Part shown: piece after piece, positions 1 to 8,697 of the stretch
How the letters are laid out: every line of letters starts with the position of its first letter
Numbering within the stretch: the stretch's first letter is position 1
Program-made: the position numbers and the translations under genes
Assembly: GCF_017942085.1 (NCBI RefSeq)
Contig: NZ_JAGKSP010000003.1
Span: forward strand, 248,001-312,000
Origin: Paenibacillus lignilyticus
GTDB lineage: Bacteria; Bacillota; Bacilli; Paenibacillales; Paenibacillaceae
Length of the DNA: 64,000 bases
Direction: 5' to 3'
Notes under the pieces: model-generated
The model's database searches: none
The model's input: the letters and a program-made list of their open reading frames with translations, nothing else
What the model was told of the DNA's origin: nothing

Positions 1-1053
1 GCCGCTCCTCCTCCGAAGATTAGTTTCCACTTCCCTAACCATAGGCTCAATACGATCCCAACGATTCATGCAGTGATAAAGAATCATCTCCAGATCGTTC
101 TCGTTCTGAGCGTCTTCGGTGTTTCGAAATAAAATATTCATGAGCCAATTGGTTAAATTCCGAAGATGGTGGCGGTAGGAGTAAAATCGCAATAAATCCG
201 GATTTATGGCCACTGATTTGCCTACATGTTTCTCATAAGCGGAGAAGAAAACATCGAACTCTTCCCCGATGTAACCAATCAAATCGAATTCTATCGGCGC
301 CATAATTGCGGATTCCCAATCTATAACATACAACGCATGGCCATTACGAATTAGATTGCCACCCCAAACATCCCCGTGACACAACTTGAACTCATGGGTT
401 TCCGACATTGCCGCCAAACGAAGTTTACGAACGAGATTCAATAGGACAAGAATTTGCTCTTTCTTGGGCAAAACATGCTCACGCAGCGCTTGTTTACTGG
501 GATTGTCAAAGGTCAGCGTGCTTTCGAGCAACGAAATACACTTTTCAAGATTACGGTCAAATGAAATATCGTAGGTCTCTGCCATAACCGTAGTCTGGTC
601 TATAGATGGAGTAATCAAATGAATGGCTGCTATGGATGCGGCAATGCCTTCAATAATATCTTCGGAGAAAGGGTATGCCTCTGCCAATGATTCCCCTTGA
701 ATATAATTAAATAATACGAGCGTAATCTCATTGCATGTTGTTGAAAAATCGCCGCTCCGATTCTTAATGGGATAGGTGATGTTTTGAAGAAGCCGTTGAT
801 GAAACAAGTTCCATGTTAATGGTAAGTAATAGTGAAAACGTTCCATGCTCATTCTTTGTCTGTCATTGTTAAGATCGAATAATTTCAGATAATAACGTTC
901 TTCATTGCTGCAATTCACCCAGTAAGAGTAAGCGGAATCCCCCATAGGAATGAAGTGAATGCTTTCGACTTGTATCCCGTACTCTTTATCAAGCGTCGCT
1001 GCGAGTACACGATCTTCGATGTGATAGTTTACTTCCAGACAAATCGCTCCCAA
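1..1053 (-). CDS. Aminoglycoside phosphotransferase-like kinase (APH/choline kinase family), 3' end missing
   Basis: The minus-strand frame is open from about 1053 to the left edge, so the C-terminus is missing. The Brenner-type kinase motif HGDVWGGN lies near residue 225 and the metal-binding DWE near residue 245, followed by SAIMAPIEFDLIGY. This is the catalytic loop pattern of the APH family, which phosphorylates small-molecule hydroxyls with ATP in the cytoplasm. No in-frame ATG precedes the conserved region. The first usable codon is TTG at 1053, without a clear ribosome binding site, so the start is uncertain. The substrate cannot be told; many chromosomal members in Bacilli are not antibiotic-resistance enzymes. 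Confidence 0.8.
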   Translation of the reverse strand, partial: MGAICLEVNYHIEDRVLAATLDKEYGIQVESIHFIPMGDSAYSYWVNCSNEERYYLKLFDLNNDRQRMSMERFHYYLPLTWNLFHQRLLQNITYPIKNRSGDFSTTCNEITLVLFNYIQGESLAEAYPFSEDIIEGIAASIAAIHLITPSIDQTTVMAETYDISFDRNLEKCISLLESTLTFDNPSKQALREHVLPKKEQILVLLNLVRKLRLAAMSETHEFKLCHGDVWGGNLIRNGHALYVIDWESAIMAPIEFDLIGYIGEEFDVFFSAYEKHVGKSVAINPDLLRFYSYRHHLRNLTNWLMNILFRNTEDAQNENDLEMILYHCMNRWDRIEPMVREVETNLRRRSG

Positions 1054-1098
1054 CGTTAATTTACAATTGCATATCCGTAAAGTTTAATGACATTAACC

Positions 1099-1128
1099 TT
1101 CGATCCTAGCTAATTAAAATGGTATAAT
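1099..1128 (+). promoter_or_regulatory. Possible sigma-A promoter of the VOC gene
   Basis: A perfect -10 hexamer TATAAT lies at 1123-1128, about 30 bases before the gene. The best -35 (TTCGAT, 1099-1104, 18-base spacer) is weak. Confidence 0.35.
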
Positions 1129-1160
1129 TAGGAACTCACACTCTGGTAGGAGGAGAATTC

Positions 1161-1529
1161 ATGAAAATATCAGGCGTTATCCCGCAGCTGCGTACGATGA
1201 ATCTTGAAAGCTCCATACAGTTTTATACGACGCAATTAGGCTTGGAACTCGCATTTCGCTACGAAGACTTCTATGCAGGCATTCGTGCAGGCAACCAGAT
1301 CTTTCACCTCAAGTTTGTCTGTGAACAGGATCCTTCTATCCCTTATACCCGCGACGGTGACCATTTCACGATCTACCTGCAAACGGAAGATGCCGCTGCC
1401 TTGGCCGAGGAACTCAAGGCTCGAGGGGTCATGTTGACTAAGGATGTGCATGAGACGGATTGGAGTACTAAGGAGTTCATCATCGAGGACGATCAGGGAC
1501 ACACGATTTACTTTGGCGAAGCGCTATAG
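1161..1529 (+). CDS. VOC (glyoxalase/bleomycin resistance/dioxygenase) family protein
   Basis: A 122-residue single-domain protein with the VOC start pattern (VIPQLRTMNLESSIQFYTTQLG) and an ending DDQGHTIYFGEAL typical of these paired beta-alpha-beta-beta-beta folds. Members bind a metal and act as lyases, dioxygenases or drug-sequestering proteins; the specific role cannot be read from sequence. The start is supported by GGAGGAG eight bases upstream and a TATAAT box further up. It is a single-gene unit followed by a convergent minus-strand gene. Confidence 0.8.
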   Translation: MKISGVIPQLRTMNLESSIQFYTTQLGLELAFRYEDFYAGIRAGNQIFHLKFVCEQDPSIPYTRDGDHFTIYLQTEDAAALAEELKARGVMLTKDVHETDWSTKEFIIEDDQGHTIYFGEAL

Positions 1530-1550
1530 GTTCAGAGAGTCAACGACTCT

Positions 1551-1913
1551 TCACTGCATCGCTGCAATCATAATGAATGCGCCGAAAATCACGCCCCATA
1601 CACCCAGCAGCGAACTTATCAAAATTGGTAACCATTTGACTCGTCTGAATGTGATATACATCATCATGAACAGCGGATAGCATACAATCAATTTCATCAT
1701 CAAGAAGATGATCGACATAATGACATCATTTTTCAGAAACATGGATAAAAGGCCCATAGTAATTAACCCCGTTAATCCTACCACAAAGCCAATGTACTCT
1801 TCTAAATAGGTATTGAAATTATCATTAAAATCAAATAGAAGCGCGGCTACCGCAGGGGGAACAAACACAATTAAATACGGTATGATCAAATAGTGACAGA
1901 AACCCCTTTTCAA
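1551..1913 (-). CDS. Small multi-pass membrane protein of unknown function
   Basis: About 120 residues, nearly all hydrophobic, with roughly four membrane segments (LIIPYLIVFVPPAVAALLF; GFVVGLTGLITMGLL; VIMSIIFLMMKLIVCYPLFMMM; LPILISSLLGVWGVIFGAFIMIAA) and a basic RRVKW loop. I do not recognise the family. The chosen start is TTG at 1913, because AAGGAGG sits seven bases before it; a longer frame starting at 1955 would begin inside the terminator hairpin. No partner genes are evident: the upstream repair gene is separated by that hairpin. Confidence 0.6.
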   Translation of the reverse strand: MKRGFCHYLIIPYLIVFVPPAVAALLFDFNDNFNTYLEEYIGFVVGLTGLITMGLLSMFLKNDVIMSIIFLMMKLIVCYPLFMMMYITFRRVKWLPILISSLLGVWGVIFGAFIMIAAMQ

Positions 1914-1942
1914 TCGAGTTTCCTCCTTAAGGCAACAACTAT

Positions 1943-1982
1943 AAACGGCAGCCAATCACAATGATTGCTGCCGTTTTGTTTT
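1943..1982 (+). terminator. Strong hairpin terminator
   Basis: Arms 1943-1952 and 1966-1975 (AAACGGCAGC / GCTGCCGTTT) extend inward as AATCA/TGATT around a three-base loop, with one bulged C. A T-rich tract follows on the plus strand, so it stops plus-strand readthrough; it may also act at the end of the minus-strand repair gene. Confidence 0.75.
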
Positions 1983-2690
1983 TTAACACCGGACATACTT
2001 ACGTTTGAAACCAATCTGCCCTCTATCAATGGCCTTCTGAATATTATCTAAAGCGGAGATCAACTTGCTCTTCGCCTTGTGTTTGTTGACTTCTACAGGA
2101 CCAACGGCTTTCGCAATCTCGACAGCCTTATCGTGGAGTGGAATATAAGACACCGCTACGGTGGTTATGAAATTATTCATCGCGAATTTCGTGCGTTCGG
2201 GAGCATCGTGGATCGTAGCGGCTACCAGATCAAGCATATTGGCAAGCTTACTTTCGGAAAACTCGCTGTCTTTTCGATTGCCGAGCAGCCAGCAGTAACA
2301 GCTCCAGCCGCCTGACATGCGCAGCTCTTCTCCGCTTGCAATCCAGTTGTCGGCAACTTCCTGCGCTATATCCGATTCCGCCAAAGTTACGGCCACTACG
2401 TAATCGGACAGCATAAAGAAATAAGCCGAATCCATCCATCGGTCGTAATCGGCTGCAGTCATCCCATTAGGATCCGCAATAACGCCGGCAAAGTACATCG
2501 CATCATAATTCCCCGTGGCATACAGCTGCTCAGCCAGAGGTTGATTTATTTTTATCTTCTTGGCAATGGGCTTCATTTCGCCTGTAGTCGCTCCGAACAA
2601 CGGTTCATGCGCTCCATTGGACATGTACATCTTCTTACTGCGTTCCTTGCCGATTGCTTCAAGCTCCTGCATGACGGAGTCCAAATTCAT
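1983..2690 (-). CDS. DNA alkylation repair protein, AlkD-like HEAT-repeat glycosylase family
   Basis: A 235-residue soluble protein that resembles the DNA alkylation repair family (AlkD/AlkC, alpha-alpha HEAT-like repeats). The N-terminal stretch FGATTGEMKPIAKKIK and the repeated helical blocks fit the family. Known members remove bulky or positively charged alkylated bases such as 3-methyladenine without base flipping. A short AAGGACG ribosome binding site precedes the ATG, and the stop overlaps the tail of a strong hairpin. It appears monocistronic, with its own promoter upstream. The assignment is by family resemblance; the exact subfamily is uncertain. Confidence 0.75.
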   Translation of the reverse strand: MNLDSVMQELEAIGKERSKKMYMSNGAHEPLFGATTGEMKPIAKKIKINQPLAEQLYATGNYDAMYFAGVIADPNGMTAADYDRWMDSAYFFMLSDYVVAVTLAESDIAQEVADNWIASGEELRMSGGWSCYCWLLGNRKDSEFSESKLANMLDLVAATIHDAPERTKFAMNNFITTVAVSYIPLHDKAVEIAKAVGPVEVNKHKAKSKLISALDNIQKAIDRGQIGFKRKYVRC

Positions 2691-2751
2691 TCATTAGCAC
2701 GTCCTTATTTGTAAAGTAGTCGTACTGGCTGCCTAAACATCTTTACCCTTT

Positions 2752-2780
2752 ATTATAAATAAAATGCCGGCATAAGTTAA
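2752..2780 (-). promoter_or_regulatory. Putative promoter of the alkylation repair gene; overlaps a GCCGGC hairpin
   Basis: On the minus strand TTAACT (2775-2780) and TATAAT (2752-2757) are 17 bases apart. The same stretch holds GCCGGC repeats (2766-2771 and 2787-2792) followed by T-rich sequence, which could end the dsbA-like transcript. Confidence 0.45.
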
Positions 2781-2783
2781 GAC

Positions 2784-3488
2784 CTAGCCGGCCTTGGCAA
2801 TGGCTCTCTTAAGTTTGTCATAATCCGCGAAGTCTACATATTTAACCCCATTAATAAAGAGCGTCGGCGTAGCCGAAATCAGCTTCTCAGCCTTCTCGTT
2901 ATGCGCAATCACGTCATTGGCATACGCCTCATTCTCAATATCCACCATCAACTTCTCGTAATCGACCTGAAGCTGCGCATTCTTGGCAAGTTCAACAAGA
3001 AATGACGGTGTTGCCCATGCAACACGTTCATCACCTTGATTCTTATAAATGGCATCGTAGTATTTCCAAAATTCCATCGGGTTTTGATGATAAACGGATT
3101 GGCCCGCGATAGCCGCTGCAAAGGAATCCGGTCCGATGATCGTATGATTCATAAAATACAACGCTACTTTCCCTTTATCGATATAGTCCTGTACCAGTTT
3201 CGGTTTAATTTCCTGGCTGAAGTAGCGGCAGGCCGGGCACTTAAAGTCACCGAACTCGACAATTTTGACCGGCGCTTCGACAGAACCGAGCATGGGAAGC
3301 TGCTGATAATCGAACGCGATCGGTTTTGGCTTTGGAGCGAATACAATCGCTAATACGATAGCTGCAATAGCTGCGAAACAGATGCTGAAGAAAATCCAAC
3401 GTTTTCGCTCCTTTTGCTTCTGTTTTTCCATGGCTCTCAGTCGCTTAGTTCCTCCCGGTATTCTCTTCTTATCAATCAACGCATCCAT
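2784..3488 (-). CDS. Membrane-anchored DsbA-family thiol-disulfide oxidoreductase (BdbD-like)
   Basis: A 234-residue protein with a basic N-terminus, one membrane segment (about residues 31-51) and an extracytoplasmic thioredoxin-like domain. The active site CPAC is at about 84-87 and the cis-proline segment SATPTLFINGV lies near the C-terminus. This is the architecture of BdbD/DsbA-like oxidases that form disulfides in exported proteins. The longer start at 3533 is rejected because it lies in the upstream terminator; ATG 3488 (MDALIDKK) is preferred, although its ribosome binding site (GGGCGGG) is poor. No BdbC/DsbB-type quinone reductase is next to it. Confidence 0.8.
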   Translation of the reverse strand: MDALIDKKRIPGGTKRLRAMEKQKQKERKRWIFFSICFAAIAAIVLAIVFAPKPKPIAFDYQQLPMLGSVEAPVKIVEFGDFKCPACRYFSQEIKPKLVQDYIDKGKVALYFMNHTIIGPDSFAAAIAGQSVYHQNPMEFWKYYDAIYKNQGDERVAWATPSFLVELAKNAQLQVDYEKLMVDIENEAYANDVIAHNEKAEKLISATPTLFINGVKYVDFADYDKLKRAIAKAG

Positions 3489-3518
3489 GGTCGGTCCCGC
3501 CCTTCTGCATAGAATAAA

Positions 3519-3544
3519 TAGAAAGACTGCCAAGGCAGTCTTTC
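3519..3544 (-). terminator. Terminator after the GH172 gene
   Basis: Perfect inverted repeat GAAAGACTGCC-AA-GGCAGTCTTTC between the GH172 stop and the dsbA-like gene, closing the carbohydrate locus. Confidence 0.75.
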
Positions 3545-3571
3545 ATTCCTGAACTATTTAATAACCTCATC

Positions 3572-4678
3572 TTACCTCGGCCAGCGCATTTCGACAGGCT
3601 GAAGGGCCGGGAACGCAGCATGCGGTTCCGCTTGATACCAGTACGCTACCGAGGACACATCATCCGTTCTCTCGAACAAGGCGCGGCTGTTATGTCCCAT
3701 TTGCTGTATCGTCACCTTCAGCTCATTCTCGAAGCGGATCGGGTCCATCAAATGCCAGCGGTACAAGCCATGCATCGGCACGCTGTCTTCTCCGAAGATG
3801 TCGCTGCGCGTCGTATCCGTCTTCGAATAATAGGGATAACCGAGATAAGGCGTATTATAGGGAACTTCAACGATTTTCCCCTCTCGTTTCTCATAGAAGC
3901 ACCAGGCACCTCCGAAATAATCTTCAGTCCCCGTCCCGCATATGGTCGGCCACTCCTCATCGCCATCCATATAAAACTTGATCTCGCCTTCCCCCCACCA
4001 ATAGCGTTCCAGTGCAGCCCATGCCAAGTACGTCCCGATGTAGTGTCCTTTTCCCTTCACGTTATCAAGGATCGTGAAATCCTGAGCCGCAGTCGTAATA
4101 TTCTCCCGTCTCCACTGCGCATGGAAATAGCCTGCTTCCTCCGGAATGTCATCGACCAAGGTATAACTAAATTGATAGAAGAACCCGCCGATTTCGCGCG
4201 CATGCTGGTTCTCTATCGTAATCTTGGCCTTGCTGCGGAATGGCATCGGAAAATAGCAGTTCATGCCTCCTGTCGGATTTACGACGATCGGCAGCGAATT
4301 CACGATGCTCCGCGCGCCGAAACCGTTGCAGAAGAAGTCCCCCAGCGGCACTTCGACCGAAGGCTCCGCCTCGTCATCCCAATACATCCGGATAACCAGG
4401 TCTCGCAGCACGAAGTAGCCTTTATCTGTCCGGTCCGTAACGGTGATCCAGAAATGCTGAATGACGCCCGGCCCGTCCACTTCCATCAGCGTGACCGTTT
4501 CGCCTTGCTGGAGCGTAATACACGGTCTGCCCTTCCTGCCAACGCCTAAATTGCTGGCTTCCTTCCCGCCTGCGCCGACTTCCCCTCTCGGATTCTCAGC
4601 GCTGATGGAACGAGTTTTCCCATTCGTCATCAGAGGCGCCGTGGATAAACCGAAACCTAACCCTTGATTATGCAGCAT
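3572..4678 (-). CDS. Glycoside hydrolase family 172 (DUF2961) protein
   Basis: A 368-residue protein with no signal peptide. It shows the DUF2961 hallmarks: an N-terminal ARSISAENPRGE-like segment (here TRSISAENPRGEVGAGGKEA), GPGVIQHFWIT, the VEVPLGDFFC block, and CGTGTEDYFGGAWCF in the middle. This family is now GH172; characterised members act on fructofuranose or arabinofuranose linkages. It is the last gene of the Opp-type transporter locus (23 bases after the second ATPase), which suggests cytoplasmic cleavage of the imported oligosaccharide. The start is ATG 4678, with GGAGG eight bases upstream, rather than the TTG at 4693 that overlaps the ribosome binding site. Confidence 0.85.
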   Translation of the reverse strand: MLHNQGLGFGLSTAPLMTNGKTRSISAENPRGEVGAGGKEASNLGVGRKGRPCITLQQGETVTLMEVDGPGVIQHFWITVTDRTDKGYFVLRDLVIRMYWDDEAEPSVEVPLGDFFCNGFGARSIVNSLPIVVNPTGGMNCYFPMPFRSKAKITIENQHAREIGGFFYQFSYTLVDDIPEEAGYFHAQWRRENITTAAQDFTILDNVKGKGHYIGTYLAWAALERYWWGEGEIKFYMDGDEEWPTICGTGTEDYFGGAWCFYEKREGKIVEVPYNTPYLGYPYYSKTDTTRSDIFGEDSVPMHGLYRWHLMDPIRFENELKVTIQQMGHNSRALFERTDDVSSVAYWYQAEPHAAFPALQPVEMRWPR

Positions 4679-4701
4679 ATGAACAACCTCCAATATAAAG
4701 T

Positions 4702-5748
4702 TTACAAACTAAGATCTGAATGATTGCCGGTTGCAGCAGTGTTTACGCCGATGTTAGCTTCTCCTGCCGCGACTTGATAGCCGCTGTGTTTAAAGCAAAG
4801 CACTTGGTGATCCGCATTTAATTGAAGCATGCCGGGTTTGGTCGACCGACATATTTCCTTGGCATATACGCATCGTCCGGCAAACTTGCAGCCGTGAAGC
4901 CCATACTCTTTGCTCTCAAGATCGGGGAGCTTCATGTCTTCGTTCCATTTCTTCCCGACGCGCGGGATGGACTCCAGCAGCAGCTCCGTGTAGGGATGCG
5001 CAGGCTGGTTAAGAATTTCTTTGGCCTTGCCGTATTCGATTAAATTCCCTCTGTACATCGTCGCAATGTAGTCGCTGACATAATAAGCCGTGGATAGATC
5101 ATGCGTAATATAAATAAAATTGACGTTATATTCATCCTTCAGCTTCATGAATAAGTTCACCACGTTCATGCGCAGGGAAGCGTCAATCATGGCGACCGGT
5201 TCGTCCGCTACGATCAGCCTTGGCTTCGGAATGAGCGCCCGCGCGATCGATATCCGCTGGAGCTCTCCGCCGGAGAATTGATTGGGATACTTGCCGGCCA
5301 CATTGGCCAGATCAAGTCCAACGGATTTCAGAACTTCCGTGATAATGCCCTTCGCTTCCTGCTTAGTCGCGGCAACATCAAGGTTAAGCGCTGTTTCATA
5401 GAGATACGTATCCACCGTCTTGCGGCTGCTGAACGTAGAGAATGGGTTTTGGAAAATAGGCTGTACTTTCTTCAGAAAAGCTTTCTTGTTCTTCCGTTTG
5501 GCATAGAACGATAGCGGCATGCCTTCAATGAGCACCTCTCCGAAAGACGGCTCAAGCAGGCGCAGGATCATCTTCGCGAGCGTCGTCTTCCCACAGCCGG
5601 ACTCGCCGACGATGCTCATGATTTGCGGTTTATCTCCCGGCAGCGTTAAGTCGATGTGATCTACCGCTGTAATTTTGGTCCCAAGCAGCATGCCGCCGAT
5701 TTTGTAATGCATGGAGAGACCGTGGATTTCCAGTATATTGGTCCCCAA
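4702..5748 (-). CDS. Opp/Dpp-type ABC transporter ATP-binding protein (OppF-like)
   Basis: A 348-residue ATPase with Walker A GESGCGKTT (about 48-56), signature FSGGELQRISIAR (158-170), Walker B LIVADEP (178-184), the H-loop THD, and the C-terminal oligopeptide/dipeptide domain with a cysteine-bearing GCKFAGRCVYAKEIC segment. That C-terminal motif resembles the iron-sulfur-binding tail of Opp/Dpp ATPases. It starts with TTG seven bases after GGAGG. It pairs with the ATPase upstream and powers import through the two permeases. Confidence 0.9.
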   Translation of the reverse strand: MGTNILEIHGLSMHYKIGGMLLGTKITAVDHIDLTLPGDKPQIMSIVGESGCGKTTLAKMILRLLEPSFGEVLIEGMPLSFYAKRKNKKAFLKKVQPIFQNPFSTFSSRKTVDTYLYETALNLDVAATKQEAKGIITEVLKSVGLDLANVAGKYPNQFSGGELQRISIARALIPKPRLIVADEPVAMIDASLRMNVVNLFMKLKDEYNVNFIYITHDLSTAYYVSDYIATMYRGNLIEYGKAKEILNQPAHPYTELLLESIPRVGKKWNEDMKLPDLESKEYGLHGCKFAGRCVYAKEICRSTKPGMLQLNADHQVLCFKHSGYQVAAGEANIGVNTAATGNHSDLSL

Positions 5749-5802
5749 ACAACCACCTCCTTCGTAGCGTTTGCACGGTATTAGAGAAATTCGCTAAGTT
5801 TG

Positions 5803-6762
5803 TTAGTTGAGCAAATGGCAGCTTGCGTAATGACCTTCGCCTACATTCACCCGCTCTGGCTCGACTATACGGCACACCTCCATGGCATGCGGGCATCTCG
5901 CGGCAAATCTACAGCCGGCCGGTGGATTTTTCAAGCTTGGCGGCGTTCCCGGTATACCTTCCTTCTGGCTGTTATCTCCGATTCTCGGAAGGGCGTTAAT
6001 TAACATTTGGGTATAGGGATGCTTGGGCTCATTAAAGATACGGTCCGTCGGGCCAATTTCAATCATCTGGCCGGCATACATAATCCCCATGCGATTCGTA
6101 ATCTGATAATGCACGCCCATGTCGTGAGAGACGATGACCATGGAATTCATCAATTTCTTCTGCACCTGCGACAGCATGGTCAGTATGCCGCGCTGCACGA
6201 CGACATCGAGAGCCGTAGTCGGCTCATCCGCCAGAACGATACTCGGATGCAGAAATGTAGCGAGTGCAATTAACACGCGCTGCCTCATTCCGCCGCTAAG
6301 CTGATGCGGATAGGCTTTGAGCACTTCCGGCGGAAGCTCCAGCTCTTTCAAGTACGCCGTTATTTCATGCTCCAGCGTTCTCTTATTCTTCACGCCATGG
6401 AACTTGCTGATGGTGTCGAAGAATTGATTTTTCACTCTGGTCACCGGATTCATCACATGCATCGCGCCTTGCGGCACGTAGGAGATATCTTTCCACCAGC
6501 TCTTATGGATTTCGCCGTTGCGATAGATGGCAGGCGTTCCCTTCCTATCTGAAGTATGCACTTCCACGGAGCCTGAGGCGATTTCAAGCGGATATTGAAT
6601 TAAATCGTACATCACCTTAAGAAGCGTCGATTTTCCGCAGCCGGATTCACCCGCAATGCCGAATATCTCATTCCTGCGAACTTCGAAATCTACTTTATCG
6701 ACAGCTTTTACATAGCCGTTCAGCATGTTATATTGCGCACTTACCTGATTTAGCTTCAGCAT
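5803..6762 (-). CDS. Opp/Dpp-type ABC transporter ATP-binding protein (OppD-like)
   Basis: A 319-residue ATPase with Walker A GESGCGKST (38-46), signature LSGGMRQRVLIA (154-165), Walker B IVLADEP (175-181), VSHD switch histidine and the C-terminal oligopeptide_HPY domain (NEPKHPYTQMLINALPRIG, CRFAARCPHAMEVC). It begins one base after the stop of the upstream permease, so the genes are co-transcribed and probably translationally coupled. Together with the OppF-like ATPase it forms the nucleotide-binding heterodimer. Confidence 0.9.
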   Translation of the reverse strand: MLKLNQVSAQYNMLNGYVKAVDKVDFEVRRNEIFGIAGESGCGKSTLLKVMYDLIQYPLEIASGSVEVHTSDRKGTPAIYRNGEIHKSWWKDISYVPQGAMHVMNPVTRVKNQFFDTISKFHGVKNKRTLEHEITAYLKELELPPEVLKAYPHQLSGGMRQRVLIALATFLHPSIVLADEPTTALDVVVQRGILTMLSQVQKKLMNSMVIVSHDMGVHYQITNRMGIMYAGQMIEIGPTDRIFNEPKHPYTQMLINALPRIGDNSQKEGIPGTPPSLKNPPAGCRFAARCPHAMEVCRIVEPERVNVGEGHYASCHLLN

Positions 6763-6763
6763 C

Positions 6764-7588
6764 TTACTTCCCTCTCCTTAGCGCAGAATATTGCTGATAG
6801 CCCGTCATAACCAGGAATAAGGATATGAAGATTAAGCAGATGGCCGCAACCGGCGAACCAATCCACCACCAACGCTCCGAAAGCATCGCCTGATGCTGAT
6901 TTGCCCAATAGATCATCGTGCCAAGGGTAGCCTTCTCGTTGCTGGACATCCCAATAACGGCTAAGCCGGATTCAGAGCCGATGGCAACAAGGATCGTATT
7001 GACAAAGTTGGCCACGGACCAGCCCGCGACAAAAGGAAAAATTTCCTTGACGATGATCTTCAGCGTGTTCTGCCCGGAGAAAATCGCGGTGCTGATAAAA
7101 TCGCGTTCACTGAGCGATAATGCCATTGAACGAAGCTGACGCGCCGGCCAAGGCCAGTTAAATAGGATGAGCACAAAAGAAATCATGAAGAGCGAAGCCT
7201 TGCCCTGCATGAGGCTTCCGAGCAGAATCAGAATGGGGAGCGAAGGAATGACGATAAACGAGTCCGTCATGATGGTGATCAACCGATCGATAAACCCGCC
7301 CCTGAATCCGGCCCACAGCCCTAACAGAACGCCGATCAATGTAGCGAAGAACGCAACGATTATGCCGATAATGAACGAATTTTGTATCGATTTCGCCAGC
7401 AGCCAGAACGTGTCTTGGCCAAGGTTCGTCGTTCCGAAGAGATGATCCTTGCTCGGCTTAAGATTCTTCAGATACGTTCCCCATTCGATCGGATTGCCCT
7501 GGTAGAAGAAAGGAACGATGAAGCCGAGAATAATGAAGATGCCCAGCATCGAGACACCCAGCTTTAAACGAAAATTCCAATGCTTCAC
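6764..7588 (-). CDS. Opp/Dpp-type ABC transporter permease (OppC-like)
   Basis: A 274-residue protein with about six membrane segments, the N-terminal OppC stretch (GTTNLGQDTFWLLAKSIQNS) and the EAA-type loop area around RQLRSMALSLSERDFISTAIFSGQ that docks the ATPase. It starts at GTG with GGAGG ten bases upstream and lies 24 bases after the OppB-like gene. Its role is the membrane channel of the importer, with the preceding permease. Confidence 0.88.
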   Translation of the reverse strand: MKHWNFRLKLGVSMLGIFIILGFIVPFFYQGNPIEWGTYLKNLKPSKDHLFGTTNLGQDTFWLLAKSIQNSFIIGIIVAFFATLIGVLLGLWAGFRGGFIDRLITIMTDSFIVIPSLPILILLGSLMQGKASLFMISFVLILFNWPWPARQLRSMALSLSERDFISTAIFSGQNTLKIIVKEIFPFVAGWSVANFVNTILVAIGSESGLAVIGMSSNEKATLGTMIYWANQHQAMLSERWWWIGSPVAAICLIFISLFLVMTGYQQYSALRRGK

Positions 7589-7612
7589 GCGTCACTCACC
7601 TCCGAAGCACAC

Positions 7613-8611
7613 TTATTTATAACGAACCCTTGGATCCAGGAACGGGTATAAGAAATCCACGATAAAGGTAGCCGCTGCCACTGCGATGATCGAGAGCGTA
7701 ATCGTTCCCATGATCAGGTTATAGTCAGCCTGCAGAATGCCGGTATAGATAAGAGTCCCGATCCCCGGATAACCGAACAGGATTTCCGTAATTAACGCTC
7801 CGTTGAAGATCGTCCCGATCTGCAGCGCCAGCATCGTGACTTGCGGGAGCGCCGCATTCGGCAGCACGTATTTCGTCATGATTTTGCGCTCGCTCAAGCC
7901 CTTAAGTCTGGCGAATTGGACATAATCCTCTTCGGCTATACCCGCAGACAAGGTTTTCATACTGATCACCCACCAGCCTGTTCCCACCAGTATCATCGAG
8001 AACGCCGGCAAGATGGAATGATAGATAATGCTTTTGATATGCTCCCATGAGAATCCATCTCCTTGGAAGGTAGCCGATAACGGGAATATCGGATAAATAT
8101 ACGAAAGCAGCATGATTAAGATCAGCGCCAAGATATAGTAGGGAATCGGATAGATCATGATAGAGATCGCTTCCATCGCCTTGGAGTACGATTTATCTTT
8201 GAGAAACCCGGCAAGCAGGCCGACGATATTGCCGATCAGCCATGCGATAATAGTCGAGATTAGCAGCAATCCCATTGTCCACGGCAGCGCTTTGGCGATT
8301 AATTCATTGACGGGATTCGGATAGCTGGCCAATGAAGGACCGAAATCCTGCGTCACGATAACCCGCTTCACAAACCCCCAATATTGATTCCACATCGAGC
8401 CTTCAAGTCCAAAGGATTCATTCAACGTTTCGCGCAGCGTAATGATCGCTTCCGGCTCCATGAACGCCTGGTTCGCCGTCATCTTGCCGATCATCGCTTC
8501 AACGGGATCCGACGGCATGAAACGGGGCACGAAGAATACGGTTGTGATGCCGATGAATACGACAAGCACAAAGGAAAGCACTTTGGACAGCAAAAACTTG
8601 TAAAATCCCAT
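7613..8611 (-). CDS. Opp/Dpp-type ABC transporter permease (OppB-like)
   Basis: About 332 residues with a membrane N-terminus (FYKFLLSKVLSFVLVVFIGITT), the OppB-type periplasmic-side segment FVPRFMPSDPVEAMIGKM, six or so membrane segments and the EAA loop EEDYVQFARLKGLSERKIMTKYVLPNA. The start ATG 8611 has GGGGAG ten bases upstream. A longer frame to 8686 is rejected because it runs through a terminator-like hairpin. It is the first permease gene after the solute-binding protein. Confidence 0.88.
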   Translation of the reverse strand: MGFYKFLLSKVLSFVLVVFIGITTVFFVPRFMPSDPVEAMIGKMTANQAFMEPEAIITLRETLNESFGLEGSMWNQYWGFVKRVIVTQDFGPSLASYPNPVNELIAKALPWTMGLLLISTIIAWLIGNIVGLLAGFLKDKSYSKAMEAISIMIYPIPYYILALILIMLLSYIYPIFPLSATFQGDGFSWEHIKSIIYHSILPAFSMILVGTGWWVISMKTLSAGIAEEDYVQFARLKGLSERKIMTKYVLPNAALPQVTMLALQIGTIFNGALITEILFGYPGIGTLIYTGILQADYNLIMGTITLSIIAVAAATFIVDFLYPFLDPRVRYK

Positions 8612-8642
8612 AAAGCAGCATCTCCCCGCCTGCGTTAATCTT

Positions 8643-8680
8643 AAAAATACATACCGGACCTCTGCAGCCCGGTATGTATT
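8643..8680 (-). terminator. Hairpin with T-run between solute-binding protein and permease genes (partial terminator)
   Basis: Twelve-base perfect arms at 8646-8657 and 8669-8680 (AATACATACCGG / CCGGTATGTATT) followed on the minus strand by five T. Such a hairpin inside an operon would give more binding protein than permease. Confidence 0.75.
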
Positions 8681-8697
8681 CACCATTCGATTCAGCG

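Noticed and set aside
1-1053. Aminoglycoside resistance determinant
   Set aside because: The kinase motifs alone do not show the substrate, and the C-terminus is not in the window.
3489-3533. Longer N-terminus for the DsbA-like protein
   Set aside because: It would start inside a perfect terminator hairpin.
3620-4549. A 309-codon plus-strand frame opposite GH172
   Set aside because: Complementary-frame artefact of the GH172 gene; no recognisable motif.
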